A stretch of DNA of 64,000 nucleotides from Rhodovulum euryhalinum (GTDB lineage: Bacteria; Pseudomonadota; Alphaproteobacteria; Rhodobacterales; Rhodobacteraceae), in NCBI RefSeq assembly GCF_004342445.1, contig NZ_SLWW01000014.1, positions 1 to 64,000 on the forward strand, given 5' to 3'. The position numbers and the translations under genes were made by a program. The stretch's first letter is position 1. Each line of letters starts with the position of its first letter. Below, piece by piece: positions 43,626 through 53,572 of this stretch. Under the pieces are notes generated by a model. It worked only from the letters and a program-made list of their open reading frames with translations, did not search any database and was not told the origin of the DNA.

Positions 43626-44537
43626 TCAGGCAAATATCATCGACGACAGTTTTCTGCGGCCTTTCAGCACGATCGGATCCTGCGGCTTGAGCGCGTCGAA
43701 GATGGTGAACAACTGGGCCTTTGCCGCGCCGTCGTTCCACTCGCGGTCGCGGCGGAACAGGTCCAGCAATTCGTCCACCGCCTCCTCGACCTTGCCAGAG
43801 GCGTGCAGCGCCTTGGCAAGGTCGAACCGCGCCTGATGGTCGTCGGGATCGTGGTCGACCGCGGCGCGCAGTTCGGCCACGGGGCCCGCCTCGGCGGCCT
43901 GGCGGGCAAGGGCGATCTGGGCGCGGGCGGCCTCGATCTCGGGCGCCTTGGCGACCTCGGTCGGGACCGAGGCCAGAAGCCCCTCGGCCTGGTCGATCTC
44001 TCCCAGGGCAAGGTGCGCGCGGATCAGCCCGCCATAGGCGCCCGCGTGGGTCGGATCCTCGCCCAGAACCGCGGCAAAGGTCTGCGCAGCATCGACCACG
44101 GCGCCCTCGGCCAGCATCTGCTCGGCCGCCTCGACCGCCTCGCCAAGCCCGCCATCGCCTGCCGCGGCGGCCACGCGCTCGACAAAGGCGCGGATCTCGG
44201 ATTGCGGCAAGGCACCCTGAAAGCCGTCCAGTGGCTGGCCCTCGAAGAAGGCATACACCGTCGGGATCGACTGGATGCGCAACTGGGCGGCGACCTGATG
44301 ATTCTCGTCCACGTTGATCTTGACCATGCGGACCTTGCCGCCGGCTTCGGTCACCGCCTGTTCCAGCATCGGACCCAAGGTCTTGCACGGCCCGCACCAG
44401 GGCGCCCAGAAATCGACGATCACAGGCACCTCTTTCGAGACGTCGATCACGTCCTCCATGAAGGTCGCTTCCGAGATTTCCTTGATCAGGTCGCCCTGCG
44501 GCTGGGCCGTCTTCGAAGAGCCGCCAAGTTCCAGCAT
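43626..44537 (-). CDS. CnoX-type thioredoxin/TPR co-chaperone
   Basis: The product is 303 residues. An N-terminal thioredoxin domain with the active site WAPWCGPCK (about 44-53) is followed by TPR-like helices (from about 125). This is the layout of CnoX (YbbN), a holdase that protects proteins from over-oxidation and hands them to GroEL. E. coli CnoX lacks the CxxC active site, whereas this one keeps CGPC, as in Caulobacter. It heads the minus-strand unit with the LON and Trm112-like genes. Confidence 0.9.
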   Translation of the reverse strand: MLELGGSSKTAQPQGDLIKEISEATFMEDVIDVSKEVPVIVDFWAPWCGPCKTLGPMLEQAVTEAGGKVRMVKINVDENHQVAAQLRIQSIPTVYAFFEGQPLDGFQGALPQSEIRAFVERVAAAAGDGGLGEAVEAAEQMLAEGAVVDAAQTFAAVLGEDPTHAGAYGGLIRAHLALGEIDQAEGLLASVPTEVAKAPEIEAARAQIALARQAAEAGPVAELRAAVDHDPDDHQARFDLAKALHASGKVEEAVDELLDLFRRDREWNDGAAKAQLFTIFDALKPQDPIVLKGRRKLSSMIFA

Positions 44538-44609
44538 GTCACCGTCTCCGTGTTTCAGAGATTTTGCGCCTTATATGAGGTTTGCGAGGCAAAACCCAAG
44601 GCCGAAGTC

Positions 44610-45398
44610 CTAGAGATCGAAACAGGCGAAGACCGGCGCATGATCCGAAGGCTGGTCCCAGCCACGGGCGGCGCGCAAGATGCGGCTGCCATGGGCGGCC
44701 AGAGCGATATCGGGCGAGGCCCAGACATGGTCGAGCCTGCGCCCCTTGTCGGCGGCGTCCCAGTCGCGCGCGCGGTAGGACCACCAGGAGTAGAGCTTGC
44801 CCTCGGGGATGTCGGCGCGGGTGACGTCGACCCAACCGCCGGCCTCCTGCGCCTCGGCCAGATGCTCGACCTCGATCGGCGTATGGCTGACCACCTTGAG
44901 AAGCTGCTTGTGGCTCCAGACGTCATCTTCGCGCGGGGCGATGTTGAGATCCCCCACGAGGATTGCCCTTTCCGGCCTGTTTTCACGGAAGAAGTCGCGC
45001 ATTTCGCGTACATAATCGAGCTTCTGGCCGAACTTTTCGTTTACCGCGCGGTCGGGTATGTCCCCGCCTGCGGGCACGTAGAAATTGTGGATCGTCACCC
45101 CGCTTTCCAGCCGCGCGGCCACGTGCCGGGCATGTCCCAGCCCGGCGAAATCCAGATCGCCCGCGTCCTCCACCGGCAGTTTCGACAGGATCGCGACGCC
45201 GTTGTAGCCCTTCTGCCCGCGGGCCACGACATGCCCGTAGCCCAATCCCCGGAACGTCTCGAGCGGCATCTTCTCGACCGGGCTCTTGCATTCCTGCAGA
45301 CACAGGATGTCGGGCGCCTCCTCGGTCAAGAGGCGTTTGACCAGCGTCTCGCGCAGGCGGATCGAGTTGATGTTCCAGGTGGCAAGCGTGACGGGCAT
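44610..45398 (-). CDS. xthA: Exodeoxyribonuclease III
   Basis: The product is 262 residues with the endonuclease/exonuclease/phosphatase fold: LATWNINSIRLR, LCLQECKSP, ILVGDLNIAP, RLDHVWASPDI and SDHAPVFA. It cuts at abasic sites and degrades 3' ends in base excision repair. It is monocistronic on the minus strand, convergent with nothing. Confidence 0.94.
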   Translation of the reverse strand: MPVTLATWNINSIRLRETLVKRLLTEEAPDILCLQECKSPVEKMPLETFRGLGYGHVVARGQKGYNGVAILSKLPVEDAGDLDFAGLGHARHVAARLESGVTIHNFYVPAGGDIPDRAVNEKFGQKLDYVREMRDFFRENRPERAILVGDLNIAPREDDVWSHKQLLKVVSHTPIEVEHLAEAQEAGGWVDVTRADIPEGKLYSWWSYRARDWDAADKGRRLDHVWASPDIALAAHGSRILRAARGWDQPSDHAPVFACFDL

Positions 45399-45561
45399 GG
45401 GGGTCTCCGGTCCGGGGCAACCGGGCGCAGGCTAGTGGCCTTGTTGCCGGGTCTCAAGGGGCCGCCGGCCGGTGTCCCGGCGCAGGTGCAGATCATCGGG
45501 CATTAACGTCTGAGAAAGTCTCTGGTGGGACAAAGGGGGCGCCCGAAGGATGGAACGTGCC

Positions 45562-46965
45562 ATGCCCCTTGATCCCGGCTTTGACCGGCGCGAGAATGAA
45601 GCTTACCTGGATGCGCTGGTTTGCACCGGCGAGGTGCTCGGCCGCGACATCGTCGAGGTCGCAGCGTTTCTGGACGACCTCGAAAGCGCAGCGGAAGCGC
45701 AACTCAGCCATATCAAGGCCGCACACGAGGCCGCGTCTTCGGTTGCCGCCGCGAACGACCGTGTCCAGGGCGCCGTCGACCAGGTTGCGGGCGCCGTCGA
45801 CGAGACGATGGAGGCGGTCTCCGGCTCGGCCGAGCTGCTGCGCGATACCGGGCGGCGCAGCCAGAGTCTGGCGGCCTGGGTGCAATCTGTCGACTCCCGG
45901 ATGGCCGATGTCGTCGGCACACTCAGTTCGGTGCACGACTCGAATGCCGAGATCGTGAGCATTTCCAAACAGGTGAACATCCTCGCCATCAATGCCAAGA
46001 TCGAGGCGGTGCGGGCAGGCGACGCGGGCCGCGGCTTTGCCGTGGTGGCCGAGGCGATCAACCAGCTTTCGCACCAGACCGCTACCGCGGCAGACAAGAT
46101 TTCCCGGGCGATCTCGGGATTGAGGGAAACGATCGTCACGCTGAAGACCGAGGCGGGCAAGGCGTCCGGCGATGCCGGGGCGGTGCTATCGGCCGCCACC
46201 GAGACCGACCAGATGCTGGGACGGATGACCGGCTCGGTCGAGATGACGCGGGCCGCCGCGCTGGACATCGCGGGACGCGCCCAGGAGGTGCGTGCTGCCA
46301 ATGACAGTTTCGCGCCTTATTTCCACGAGCTGGTCGGGACCACGCGCCGGACCGCCGAAGGGGTCAAGGAGGCGCGGGCCCGCGTCGACGGCCTTGTGAC
46401 GATGGGTGAAACGGTGGTGCAGAACTCGGTCCTTGCCGGGGCATCCCATGCCGACGCCACGCTGATCGACTTCGTGCGCCAGACCGCCGCGCAGATCGGC
46501 CAGATCTTCGAGGCGGCCGTCGACAGCGGCAAGATTGGCGCGGGCGCCCTGTTCGACCAGCGCTACGCGCCGATCCCCAACACCGATCCGCAACAGGTCA
46601 TGGCGCCCTATACCGCACTGACCGACGCCCTGCTGCCGTCGGTCCAGGAACCCGCGCTGGACCTCGACCCCCGGATCGTGTTCTGCGCGGCGGTCGACCG
46701 CAACGGCTATCTGCCTACCCACAACCGGAAATATTCCAGGCCGCAGGGCGACGACCCCGTGTGGAACACCGCGAACTGCCGCAACCGCCGGATCTTCGGC
46801 GACCGTGTGGGGTTGCGGGCCGGACGGTCGCAGGATCCGTTCCTGATCCAGATCTACCGCCGCGACATGGGCGGGGGCGACTTCGTGCTGATGAAGGACC
46901 TGTCCGCGCCGATCGCGGTCAAGGGACGACACTGGGGCGGGTTGCGGCTGGCCTACCGGTTCTGA
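45562..46965 (+). CDS. Soluble methyl-accepting chemotaxis-type transducer
   Basis: From ATG 45562 the product is 467 residues; an ATG at 45550 would overlap the AAGGA site and is less likely. There is no membrane segment. A long coiled coil leads to the signalling tip ([20 protein letters not shown]), after which the helix returns. The C-terminal 140 residues form a conserved domain ([45 protein letters not shown]) seen behind MCP domains in many alphaproteobacteria, perhaps a sensor. No che genes are nearby. Confidence 0.85.
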   Translation: MPLDPGFDRRENEAYLDALVCTGEVLGRDIVEVAAFLDDLESAAEAQLSHIKAAHEAASSVAAANDRVQGAVDQVAGAVDETMEAVSGSAELLRDTGRRSQSLAAWVQSVDSRMADVVGTLSSVHDSNAEIVSISKQVNILAINAKIEAVRAGDAGRGFAVVAEAINQLSHQTATAADKISRAISGLRETIVTLKTEAGKASGDAGAVLSAATETDQMLGRMTGSVEMTRAAALDIAGRAQEVRAANDSFAPYFHELVGTTRRTAEGVKEARARVDGLVTMGETVVQNSVLAGASHADATLIDFVRQTAAQIGQIFEAAVDSGKIGAGALFDQRYAPIPNTDPQQVMAPYTALTDALLPSVQEPALDLDPRIVFCAAVDRNGYLPTHNRKYSRPQGDDPVWNTANCRNRRIFGDRVGLRAGRSQDPFLIQIYRRDMGGGDFVLMKDLSAPIAVKGRHWGGLRLAYRF

Positions 46966-47052
46966 TCTGGACGGTGCAGCCGTTCGCCCGCCAGACGCAG
47001 CCACATGGCGGCCTTGCCCGCCATGCGGCCGCCCAACCGCGTCCGCGGCGCC

Positions 47053-47739
47053 TCAGGCCACCAGCCGGTAGCCGCCCGACTCGGTGACCAGCAGCCGCGC
47101 GTTCGACGGATCGGGCTCGATCTTCTGGCGCAGCCGGTAGATATGGGTTTCCAGCGTGTGGGTCGTGACCCCCGCGTTGTAGCCCCAGACCTCGTGCAGC
47201 AGGACGTCGCGGGCGACCACGCCCTCGGAGGCGCGGTAGAGGAATTTCAGGATGTTGGTCTCCTTCTCGGTCAGGCGGATCTTGCGCTCGTCCTCGGTGA
47301 TCAGCATCTTCATCGCCGGTTTGAACGTGTACGGCCCCAACTGGAACACCGCGTCCTCGGACTGTTCGTGCTGGCGCAACTGGGCGCGGATACGCGCCAG
47401 CAGGACGGGGAACTTGAACGGCTTGGTGACGTAGTCGTTGGCGCCTGCGTCCAGCCCCAGGATCGTGTCGGCATCGCTGTCATGGCCCGTGAGCATCAGG
47501 ATCGGGCACTTGACGTTCTGCTTGCGCATCCGCCGACACAGTTCGCGCCCGTCGGTGTCGGGCAGGCCGACGTCCAGGATCACCAGATCGTAGATCGCGG
47601 CCTTGGCCTTTTCCATCGCCTCGGCGCCGTTGCCGGCTTCGAACACGTCGAAATCCTCGGTCATCACCAGTTGCTCGCTGAGCGCCTCGCGCAGGTCGTC
47701 GTCGTCATCGACCAGCAGGATTTTCTTCAGGTTGCTCAT
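47053..47739 (-). CDS. OmpR-type response regulator, CenR-like
   Basis: The product is 228 residues. A receiver (ILLVDDDDDLREALSEQLVM, phosphoacceptor Asp in VILDVGLPDTDGREL, Lys in VTKPFKF) is joined to a winged-helix DNA-binding domain (TEKETNILKFLYRASEGVVA, THTLETHIYRLRQKIEP). The sequence resembles CenR, an essential regulator of envelope genes in Rhodobacter and Brucella, from memory. No kinase gene is adjacent. ATG 47739 has GGAGGGAGAA upstream. Confidence 0.85.
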   Translation of the reverse strand: MSNLKKILLVDDDDDLREALSEQLVMTEDFDVFEAGNGAEAMEKAKAAIYDLVILDVGLPDTDGRELCRRMRKQNVKCPILMLTGHDSDADTILGLDAGANDYVTKPFKFPVLLARIRAQLRQHEQSEDAVFQLGPYTFKPAMKMLITEDERKIRLTEKETNILKFLYRASEGVVARDVLLHEVWGYNAGVTTHTLETHIYRLRQKIEPDPSNARLLVTESGGYRLVA

Positions 47740-47897
47740 GCTTCTCCCTCCTGTCACGTCCCCGCGACCAGATGTGCACGGGGGCAGGCCGCACAAGTTT
47801 TGCAACAGGCTTTTCACGCAAGCGTGTGGCGGGGAAGAGTTTTGTTTCATATCTGTCGGATTTGGCGCTACACCCGGCCCCACGGAAAGGACCACCC

Positions 47898-48974
47898 ATG
47901 CCCCTTGGCCCCGACAGCACCGAAAGGATCGCGCGCGCGCGTGGCGACCTGCGCATGGGCGTTCCCGTGGTGGTTGACGGGCTTCTGGTGGCGGCGGCCG
48001 AGACGCTGACGCCAGCGCGGCTTTCGGCGCTGCGCGAGCTTGGTCCTGCCGTGCTGGCGATCACGGCGCGGCGCGCGGTGACATTGAAGGCACGGCCCTA
48101 TGACGGCGACATCGCCCGGCTGCGGTTGCCTGCGGATGTCGGCCCGGACTGGGTGCGTTCCGTGGCCGAGCCCGCGGATGACCTGAGCCACCCGCTTCTC
48201 GGCCCCTTCGTCACGCTGCGCGAGGGCGACGCAGCGGCGCATCGCGCGGCGATCGGGCTGGTGAAATCCGCCCGGCTTCTGCCCGCGGTGCTGGCGGTCG
48301 AGGTTCCGGGGGCCGTCGCATTCGCCATGGCCCATGGGCTTACCCGCGTCACTCTGGCCGAGGCCGCAGCGGCGCTGGCCGACGCAACGACGCTTTCCGA
48401 GGTGGTCTCGGCGCGGGTACCGCTTGCGGTGTCACGCGCCACGCGGCTGCATGTCTTTCGCCCCGCCGATGGCAGCGAGGAACATTACGTGGTCGAGATC
48501 GGCAGCCCCCCGCGGGCCGAGCCGGTGCTGGCGCGGCTGCACTCGGCCTGTTTCACCGGCGACCTTCTGGGCAGTCTGAAGTGCGATTGCGGCGCGCAAC
48601 TGAACGCCGCGCTGGCCCAGATGGGGGCCGAGGGCGCGGGCGTGTTGCTTTATCTCAACCAGGAAGGCCGCGGGATCGGGCTGGCCAACAAGATGCGGGC
48701 CTATTCCCTTCAGGATCAGGGCTTTGACACGGTCGAGGCCAATCACCGGCTCGGCTTCGAGGATGACGAGCGCGATTTCCGCATCGGCGCGGCGATCCTG
48801 CGCGAGATGGGGTTTTTGGCCGTCCGGCTGATGACCAACAACCCCGCCAAGATCGAGATGATGCGCGCAAACGGCATCGAGGTGACTGGCCGCGTGCCGC
48901 TCAAGGTCGGGCACACGGCCGAAAACGCCCGCTACCTCGCCACCAAGGCCGAGAAGTCCGGGCACCTTCTGTAG
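47898..48974 (+). CDS. ribA: GTP cyclohydrolase II
   Basis: The product is 358 residues. The C-terminal half (about 190-358) has the RibA zinc site (SLKCDCGAQLNAAL preceded by HSACFTGDLLG) and the catalytic loop YLNQEGRGIGLANKMRAYSLQD. The N-terminal 180 residues are a degenerate extra domain seen in related alphaproteobacterial RibA proteins, probably a decayed DHBP synthase half. It opens GTP to start riboflavin synthesis. ATG 47898 has GGAAAGGA upstream. No FMN riboswitch is visible. Confidence 0.93.
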   Translation: MPLGPDSTERIARARGDLRMGVPVVVDGLLVAAAETLTPARLSALRELGPAVLAITARRAVTLKARPYDGDIARLRLPADVGPDWVRSVAEPADDLSHPLLGPFVTLREGDAAAHRAAIGLVKSARLLPAVLAVEVPGAVAFAMAHGLTRVTLAEAAAALADATTLSEVVSARVPLAVSRATRLHVFRPADGSEEHYVVEIGSPPRAEPVLARLHSACFTGDLLGSLKCDCGAQLNAALAQMGAEGAGVLLYLNQEGRGIGLANKMRAYSLQDQGFDTVEANHRLGFEDDERDFRIGAAILREMGFLAVRLMTNNPAKIEMMRANGIEVTGRVPLKVGHTAENARYLATKAEKSGHLL

Positions 48975-48981
48975 GGCCGGA

Positions 48982-49164
48982 TCAACCCTGGTGCGGCGGT
49001 CGCATCTGGCGAATCGCCGCCTCGATCGCGCGCCAGGTCTCTGCGTCGCCGGTTTCGCCGGCCGCCTCATGCGCGGCGGCCTTCTGCGCGGCCTCTGCCT
49101 GCGCCTTGTCGCCATGGGCTGCCAGGAGCGAGCGGGCGTAGTCCATCACCTTGGCCGTTTCCAT
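48982..49164 (-). CDS. Small conserved-looking alanine-rich protein, unknown
   Basis: The product is 60 residues and helical, METAKVMDYARSLLAAHG followed by an alanine/glutamate-rich helix (KAQAEAAQKAAAHEAAG) and the tail AIRQMRPPHQG. A near-ideal AAAGGAGGT ribosome site seven bases before ATG 49164 supports translation. It is convergent with ribA (8-bp gap). I do not recognise a named family. Confidence 0.7.
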   Translation of the reverse strand: METAKVMDYARSLLAAHGDKAQAEAAQKAAAHEAAGETGDAETWRAIEAAIRQMRPPHQG

Positions 49165-49302
49165 CTCGAACCTCCTTTCGTCATGTTCATGCAGGCCGCA
49201 GTGCCTGCCCGAAGCCAAGCCTAGCACGTTGGTACCGGTTGTGCGCTTGATCGACCTCAAGCCCCCTTCCTCTTGCCGGGGAGCTGGGGCAATTTGCCTA
49301 TC

Positions 49303-49797
49303 ATGCGTGCAACCGACCTGGTTCTGACCCCGACTCTCCTGCGTTTTGCCGGACGCAGCTTTCCCCGGTCCATCGGGCGCGGTGGTGTGACGGATGACAA
49401 GCGCGAGGGCGACGGCGCGACGCCGCGGGGCGTCCACCGCATCGTGGGCATGCTCTATCGCCCCGACAGGATGGCGCGGCCGGCGCCCTGGGCCGTTCCG
49501 ATCGGACCCATGGATCTCTGGTCCGACGACCCGGGACACGCGGACTATAACCACATGGTGCGCGCGCCCTATCCTCACAGCCATGAACGGCTGCGCCGGG
49601 CCGATCCCCTCTATGACCTGGTGCTGGTCACCGATTGGAACTGGCCTTGCGCCGAACCGGGGCGCGGGTCGGCGATCTTCGTCCACCGCTGGCGCAAGCC
49701 GCGCCATCCGACCGAGGGCTGCATCGCGCTTGCCCCCGATCACCTGCGCTGGATTGTGGAAAGGCTGATGCCGGAGAGCAGGTTGATCATCCGCTGA
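49303..49797 (+). CDS. L,D-transpeptidase catalytic-domain protein (YkuD fold, no signal peptide)
   Basis: The product is 164 residues. RVHRIVGMLYRPDRM-like strands lead to the catalytic motif FVHRWRKPRHPTEGCIAL, where His and Cys form the L,D-transpeptidase site, followed by a PDHLRWIVERL helix. There is no signal peptide, as in other cytoplasm-annotated members such as YafK/YbiS relatives. ATG 49303 was preferred to a TTG ten codons upstream. Confidence 0.8.
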   Translation: MRATDLVLTPTLLRFAGRSFPRSIGRGGVTDDKREGDGATPRGVHRIVGMLYRPDRMARPAPWAVPIGPMDLWSDDPGHADYNHMVRAPYPHSHERLRRADPLYDLVLVTDWNWPCAEPGRGSAIFVHRWRKPRHPTEGCIALAPDHLRWIVERLMPESRLIIR

Positions 49798-49815
49798 CCG
49801 CGCAGCGCCGCCGCC

Positions 49816-50469
49816 TCAGCCGTAGGCGCGGGCCCCGAAGATCGCCGAGCCGACCCGCACATGGGTCGCGCCCAGCGCGATCGCCTCTTCGAAATCGTCG
49901 CTCATACCCATCGAGAGGCCGGTCAGACCGTTCCGTGCGGCGATCTGCGCAAGCAGCGCGAAATGCGGCGTCGGTGGTTCGTCCACCGGCGGGATGCACA
50001 TTAGCCCCCGGACGGGCAAGTCGAGCGCGCGACATTCGGCCACGAAGGCATCCGCCTCGCCCGGCAGGACGCCAGCCTTCTGCGGCTCCTCGCCCGTGTT
50101 CACCTGGATGAACAGGTCGGGACACGCCCCCCGCTCCTGCGCGTGGTCGGCCAGACGGTGGGCCAGTTTGATCCGGTCGACGGAATGGATGGCGTCGAAC
50201 AGGTCGACCGCCTGGCGGGTCTTGTTGCTCTGCAACGGGCCGATCAGGTGCAACTCGACCCCCGGATAGCGCTCCATCAACGCCGGCCACTTGCCCGCTG
50301 CCTCCTGCACGCGGTTCTCGCCAAAGATCCGGTGGCCGGTCTCCAGCACCGCCTCGACCCGCTCGATCGGCTGCACCTTCGACACCGCGATCAGAATGAC
50401 CGAGCCGGGCGCCCGCCCTGCCTTGGTCTCGGCCGCCGCCAACCGTTCACGAATCTCTTTCAGGCCCAT
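49816..50469 (-). CDS. YggS-type pyridoxal-phosphate homeostasis protein
   Basis: The product is 217 residues. The alanine-racemase-like barrel has the PLP lysine in ILIAVSKVQP and IFGENRVQEAAGKW, LIGPLQSNKTRQA, LFIQVNTGEEPQKAG and GLSMGMSDDFEEAI. It buffers free PLP and affects amino-acid pools. It starts 10 bases after the stop of the sulfotransferase gene and is probably co-transcribed. Confidence 0.92.
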   Translation of the reverse strand: MGLKEIRERLAAAETKAGRAPGSVILIAVSKVQPIERVEAVLETGHRIFGENRVQEAAGKWPALMERYPGVELHLIGPLQSNKTRQAVDLFDAIHSVDRIKLAHRLADHAQERGACPDLFIQVNTGEEPQKAGVLPGEADAFVAECRALDLPVRGLMCIPPVDEPPTPHFALLAQIAARNGLTGLSMGMSDDFEEAIALGATHVRVGSAIFGARAYG

Positions 50470-50479
50470 CCTGTCCCCC

Positions 50480-52441
50480 TCAGTCTATTGCATCGCCCAG
50501 CGCCTCGATCAGCGGGGCCAGTTCGTCCGCGTGCCGTTCCCACGCCTTCATCGACGTGGCATAGATCGGCTGGCGCACCTGGTGCAGGCTGAGCGTCGCC
50601 ACCCGGCGTTCGGTCTTGTGGAAGTCGAGGCAGCCATCCTCCCATGCCAGCCCGCCGGCGGCCACCAGTGCGCGCGCCTGGGGTTCGGGGTCGGCGATCA
50701 GGTTCTCGTAGCGAATCTCGTGAAAGCCATCCGGCAGACGCGCGCGCCAGAAGTCGATCACCTCGACGAACATCCGGTAGTAAAGCCCCAGGTCGCGCAG
50801 GTCGTAGGCGTAGCGGTGCGTGCCCTCGGCGAAGATGTTCTTGTAGATCGACAGGCAGGTGTCGCGCGGGTCGCGATGCACGACGACGATCCGCGCGTTG
50901 GGCAATGCCAGCCGCACCAGCCCCGCCACCATGTAGGTCTGGATCGACTTGTCGGTGACGATGTCCGAACCGGGCAGCCGCATCCGCAGATGCGCCTCGA
51001 CCGCATGGCCGAACTCCGCGATTTCCCGGTCGCCCAGGCCGGACAGCGGCCGCAGCCCGCCCGCACCGTCGGACATCAGCCGCATTGCTTCGCCCGCGAC
51101 GAATCCCAGCTCGCCCCCGCCGGTGACGCGGGAATGGCTGGCGAGGATCTGCTCGACCAGCGTGGTGCCCGAGCGCGGCATGCCGGTGACGAAGATCGGC
51201 GCGTAGTCCGTCACCCCGGCCACCCGGCGCGCTGTGAAATCGGTGTCCGCCACGGCGGCCTTCAGCGCGTCGATCTCGGCCCGGCGCTCGGCGATGTCAT
51301 AGGGGTAAAGCTTGCGCATCAGCGCGTTGGCCGGGTGCAGATAGGCAAAGATGCGGTCGGGCTGCCCGGCATCCTCCATCGCCTTGGCCAGCGCAAAGCC
51401 GAGGTTCATCCGGCTGTGGTCGCTCAGGTCCGGCCGGTCCCACAGCGCCGCCATCTCGGCCACCAGGGGATCGTCGGCGCCGATCCGGCGGCCCTTGACC
51501 AGAAGCCGGAACGGCTCGCCGTTTGTCGGGTCCAGGTCGATCGACCGGCGGAATCCGGCCTCGGCCTCCTGGAACCGGCCCATCTGCTGCAACAGGATCG
51601 CGCGGCGGCCGTGAACCTCGGGGCGGTCGGGGGCGGCGGCCACGGCGCGGTCATGGGCGGCAAGCGCGTCCTCGGGGCGCCCGGCCCGTTCCAGCGCGCG
51701 GGCAAGCGCCTCGAAGGTCTGGGGCCGTGTTTGGCCAAGGGCGATAGCGCGCGAGAACGCGTCGGCCGCGGCGGCATAGTCCCGCGCCGCCAGATGCGCC
51801 TCGCCCAGATGCAGCGCCGCCTCGACCAGTTCCGGGGCCAGGCGCAGCGCCTCGGCAAAGGCGGCGCGCGCCGCGTCGGGGCGGCCCAGCCGGTTCAGGA
51901 CGGTGCCGTGAATGTCGGCCAGCACGGCGGAATCGGCATGGCGGGCGCGCAACGCGGCGGCGCGGGGCTCGGCCGCGTCCAGCCGGCCGGAATTGACCAA
52001 TGCCAGCAGCGCGTCGATCTCGGCCGGGGGGGCCGATCCCAGAACGCCGGGGCCCGGAATTCCGGGGCGGGTGCCGCGGGCGAGTACCGCCTGGATGCGG
52101 GCCTGCACGTCGGGCGGCAGCCGTGCGGCCCTGGTCTTGGCGGCAAAGCCGCGGAGGCGGGCCTTGTCGCCCAGCGCGGCCAGTGCCTCGGCCCAGGCCA
52201 GCCAGATCGCGGGTTCGCCCGGTTTCGCCTGCGCCGCCTTTTCGAACTGCTGGACGGCGCGTTTGGGGGCGCCGCGGGCCATCGCGATCCGGCCCAGTTG
52301 GAACAGCGCCTCGGGCTGGCGGGGGCGGGCGGCCAGCACCTGTTTCAGCAGCGCCTCGGCGCCATCCAGATCGCCAGCGGCCTGCCGGTCGACGCCCTGT
52401 TGGTAAAGACGGGCGATCTGTGCGGGGCTTGGGGGTTGCAT
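50480..52441 (-). CDS. TPR-repeat sulfotransferase
   Basis: From ATG 52441 the product is 653 residues. The N-terminal 350 hold eight or so TPR units (YQQGVDRQAAGDLDGAEALL, and so on). The C-terminal part is a Sulfotransferase_3 domain with the PAPS-binding loop FVTGMPRSGTTLVEQIL and the 3'-phosphate motif VVHRDPRDTCLSIY. Its target could be a protein or sugar. It is cytoplasmic. A terminator of the porin gene lies just upstream. Confidence 0.88.
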   Translation of the reverse strand: MQPPSPAQIARLYQQGVDRQAAGDLDGAEALLKQVLAARPRQPEALFQLGRIAMARGAPKRAVQQFEKAAQAKPGEPAIWLAWAEALAALGDKARLRGFAAKTRAARLPPDVQARIQAVLARGTRPGIPGPGVLGSAPPAEIDALLALVNSGRLDAAEPRAAALRARHADSAVLADIHGTVLNRLGRPDAARAAFAEALRLAPELVEAALHLGEAHLAARDYAAAADAFSRAIALGQTRPQTFEALARALERAGRPEDALAAHDRAVAAAPDRPEVHGRRAILLQQMGRFQEAEAGFRRSIDLDPTNGEPFRLLVKGRRIGADDPLVAEMAALWDRPDLSDHSRMNLGFALAKAMEDAGQPDRIFAYLHPANALMRKLYPYDIAERRAEIDALKAAVADTDFTARRVAGVTDYAPIFVTGMPRSGTTLVEQILASHSRVTGGGELGFVAGEAMRLMSDGAGGLRPLSGLGDREIAEFGHAVEAHLRMRLPGSDIVTDKSIQTYMVAGLVRLALPNARIVVVHRDPRDTCLSIYKNIFAEGTHRYAYDLRDLGLYYRMFVEVIDFWRARLPDGFHEIRYENLIADPEPQARALVAAGGLAWEDGCLDFHKTERRVATLSLHQVRQPIYATSMKAWERHADELAPLIEALGDAID

Positions 52442-52518
52442 GGGCACCGGTTCCGGATCCTCGGGCCGGGGCTTAGCACGGGCCGGGCCGGTTGTCGATT
52501 TGCCCGCCCGCAAAAGAA

Positions 52519-52543
52519 AAGAGCGGGCGCAAGGCCCGCTCTT
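52519..52543 (-). terminator. Intrinsic terminator of the porin gene
   Basis: AAGAGCGGGC (52519-52528) pairs with GCCCGCTCTT (52534-52543). On the minus strand it is followed by TTCTTTTGC. It lies about 20 bases after the porin stop. Confidence 0.88.
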
Positions 52544-52564
52544 CCAGTCCGAAAGTCTTGCGAC

Positions 52565-53572
52565 TTAGAACTTCATAGCCAAGCCGAGCGACCAGGTTTC
52601 GAAGTCGCCGGCAGTGTTGTCGATGTCCGAGTCGCCGTAGCCCGCGTGCACCGAGGCGCCACCGCCGAGGTCATACGCGACGACAAGGCCGTAGCCGCTG
52701 GCATCGTTGCTGACGTCCCAGTCATACTCGCCATAGTTGGCGTGGAACGACCAAGCGTTGATCTCGTAGCCCATCGAGATGCTCCAGTGGTCGGCATCGT
52801 CATTGCCGGTGAAGTCGTAGGACGTGTAGGTCAGCCCACCGACGAAGCCATTCTGGAAGTCGGCAGTCAGCGAGAGGCCCCAGAGGTCCATGTCACCAGC
52901 GGCCGCCGCGTAGCCGTAGTCATCCAGGTAACCCGGAGCCCAAACTCCATTGAGCTCAGCTTCCTGATAGGCAAGCCCGAGGCCCAGATCGACGCCGGTC
53001 ATCTGGGTGTTGTAGTTGACGCCAACAGCGAAACCATCGTCACGCGCGCCGGAATCGTCAAGTTCGGTCGAAACCGAGAACCCGAAATCGCCGAAGTTAT
53101 AGTCGTAGCGCAGGATCTGGTTGTCGTAGGCGGCGTCGCCATAGCCGAAGTTGAACCCGGCATGGATCGTTTCGTCGTCACCGATCGTGCCCGGGTTGCC
53201 CGAGTTTTCGGTCAGGCGGTAGTCCGCCGCGCCGTCGATCTCGCCCATGGTCAGGGTGCCGAAGCTGCCCGAGATGAACATCGCGGTATTGTCAGCTCCG
53301 AAGTTGCCGTTGGCTTCACCTTCGGCTTTCTGAATCTCGGTGCTGACACCGACGGTGACGCCCATGTCGGTCTCGGTCGAGGCCGAGAATTTCAGCATCA
53401 GATCGTTGTGGAACTGGGTTGTGGCATTGTTAGCGCCTTCTTGGGCGAAGCCGATGCTGTCGTCACCGCCGCCGACGACGCCCATCTCGGCGTAGCCGGA
53501 GAAGGTGATTTCGGCCGCTGCGATGCCGGCCGTGGCAACCAGCGCGGTGGTCGCGAAGAGAACCTTTTTCAT
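52565..53572 (-). CDS. Outer-membrane porin
   Basis: The product is 335 residues. A signal peptide (KKVLFATTALVATAGIAAAE) is followed by ITFSGYAEMGVVGG, the opening strand of Rhodobacter-type general porins. The body is a sixteen-strand-like barrel with alternating polar and aromatic residues, acidic overall, and it ends in the aromatic-terminal strand (LGLAMKF) used for outer-membrane insertion. Codon use is less GC-biased than its neighbours, as is usual for highly expressed porins. Confidence 0.93.
   Translation of the reverse strand: MKKVLFATTALVATAGIAAAEITFSGYAEMGVVGGGDDSIGFAQEGANNATTQFHNDLMLKFSASTETDMGVTVGVSTEIQKAEGEANGNFGADNTAMFISGSFGTLTMGEIDGAADYRLTENSGNPGTIGDDETIHAGFNFGYGDAAYDNQILRYDYNFGDFGFSVSTELDDSGARDDGFAVGVNYNTQMTGVDLGLGLAYQEAELNGVWAPGYLDDYGYAAAAGDMDLWGLSLTADFQNGFVGGLTYTSYDFTGNDDADHWSISMGYEINAWSFHANYGEYDWDVSNDASGYGLVVAYDLGGGASVHAGYGDSDIDNTAGDFETWSLGLAMKF

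Noticed and set aside
47740-47897. Possible FMN riboswitch before ribA
   Set aside because: The spacer is short and shared with the divergent CenR-like gene, and none of the conserved FMN aptamer blocks are visible.
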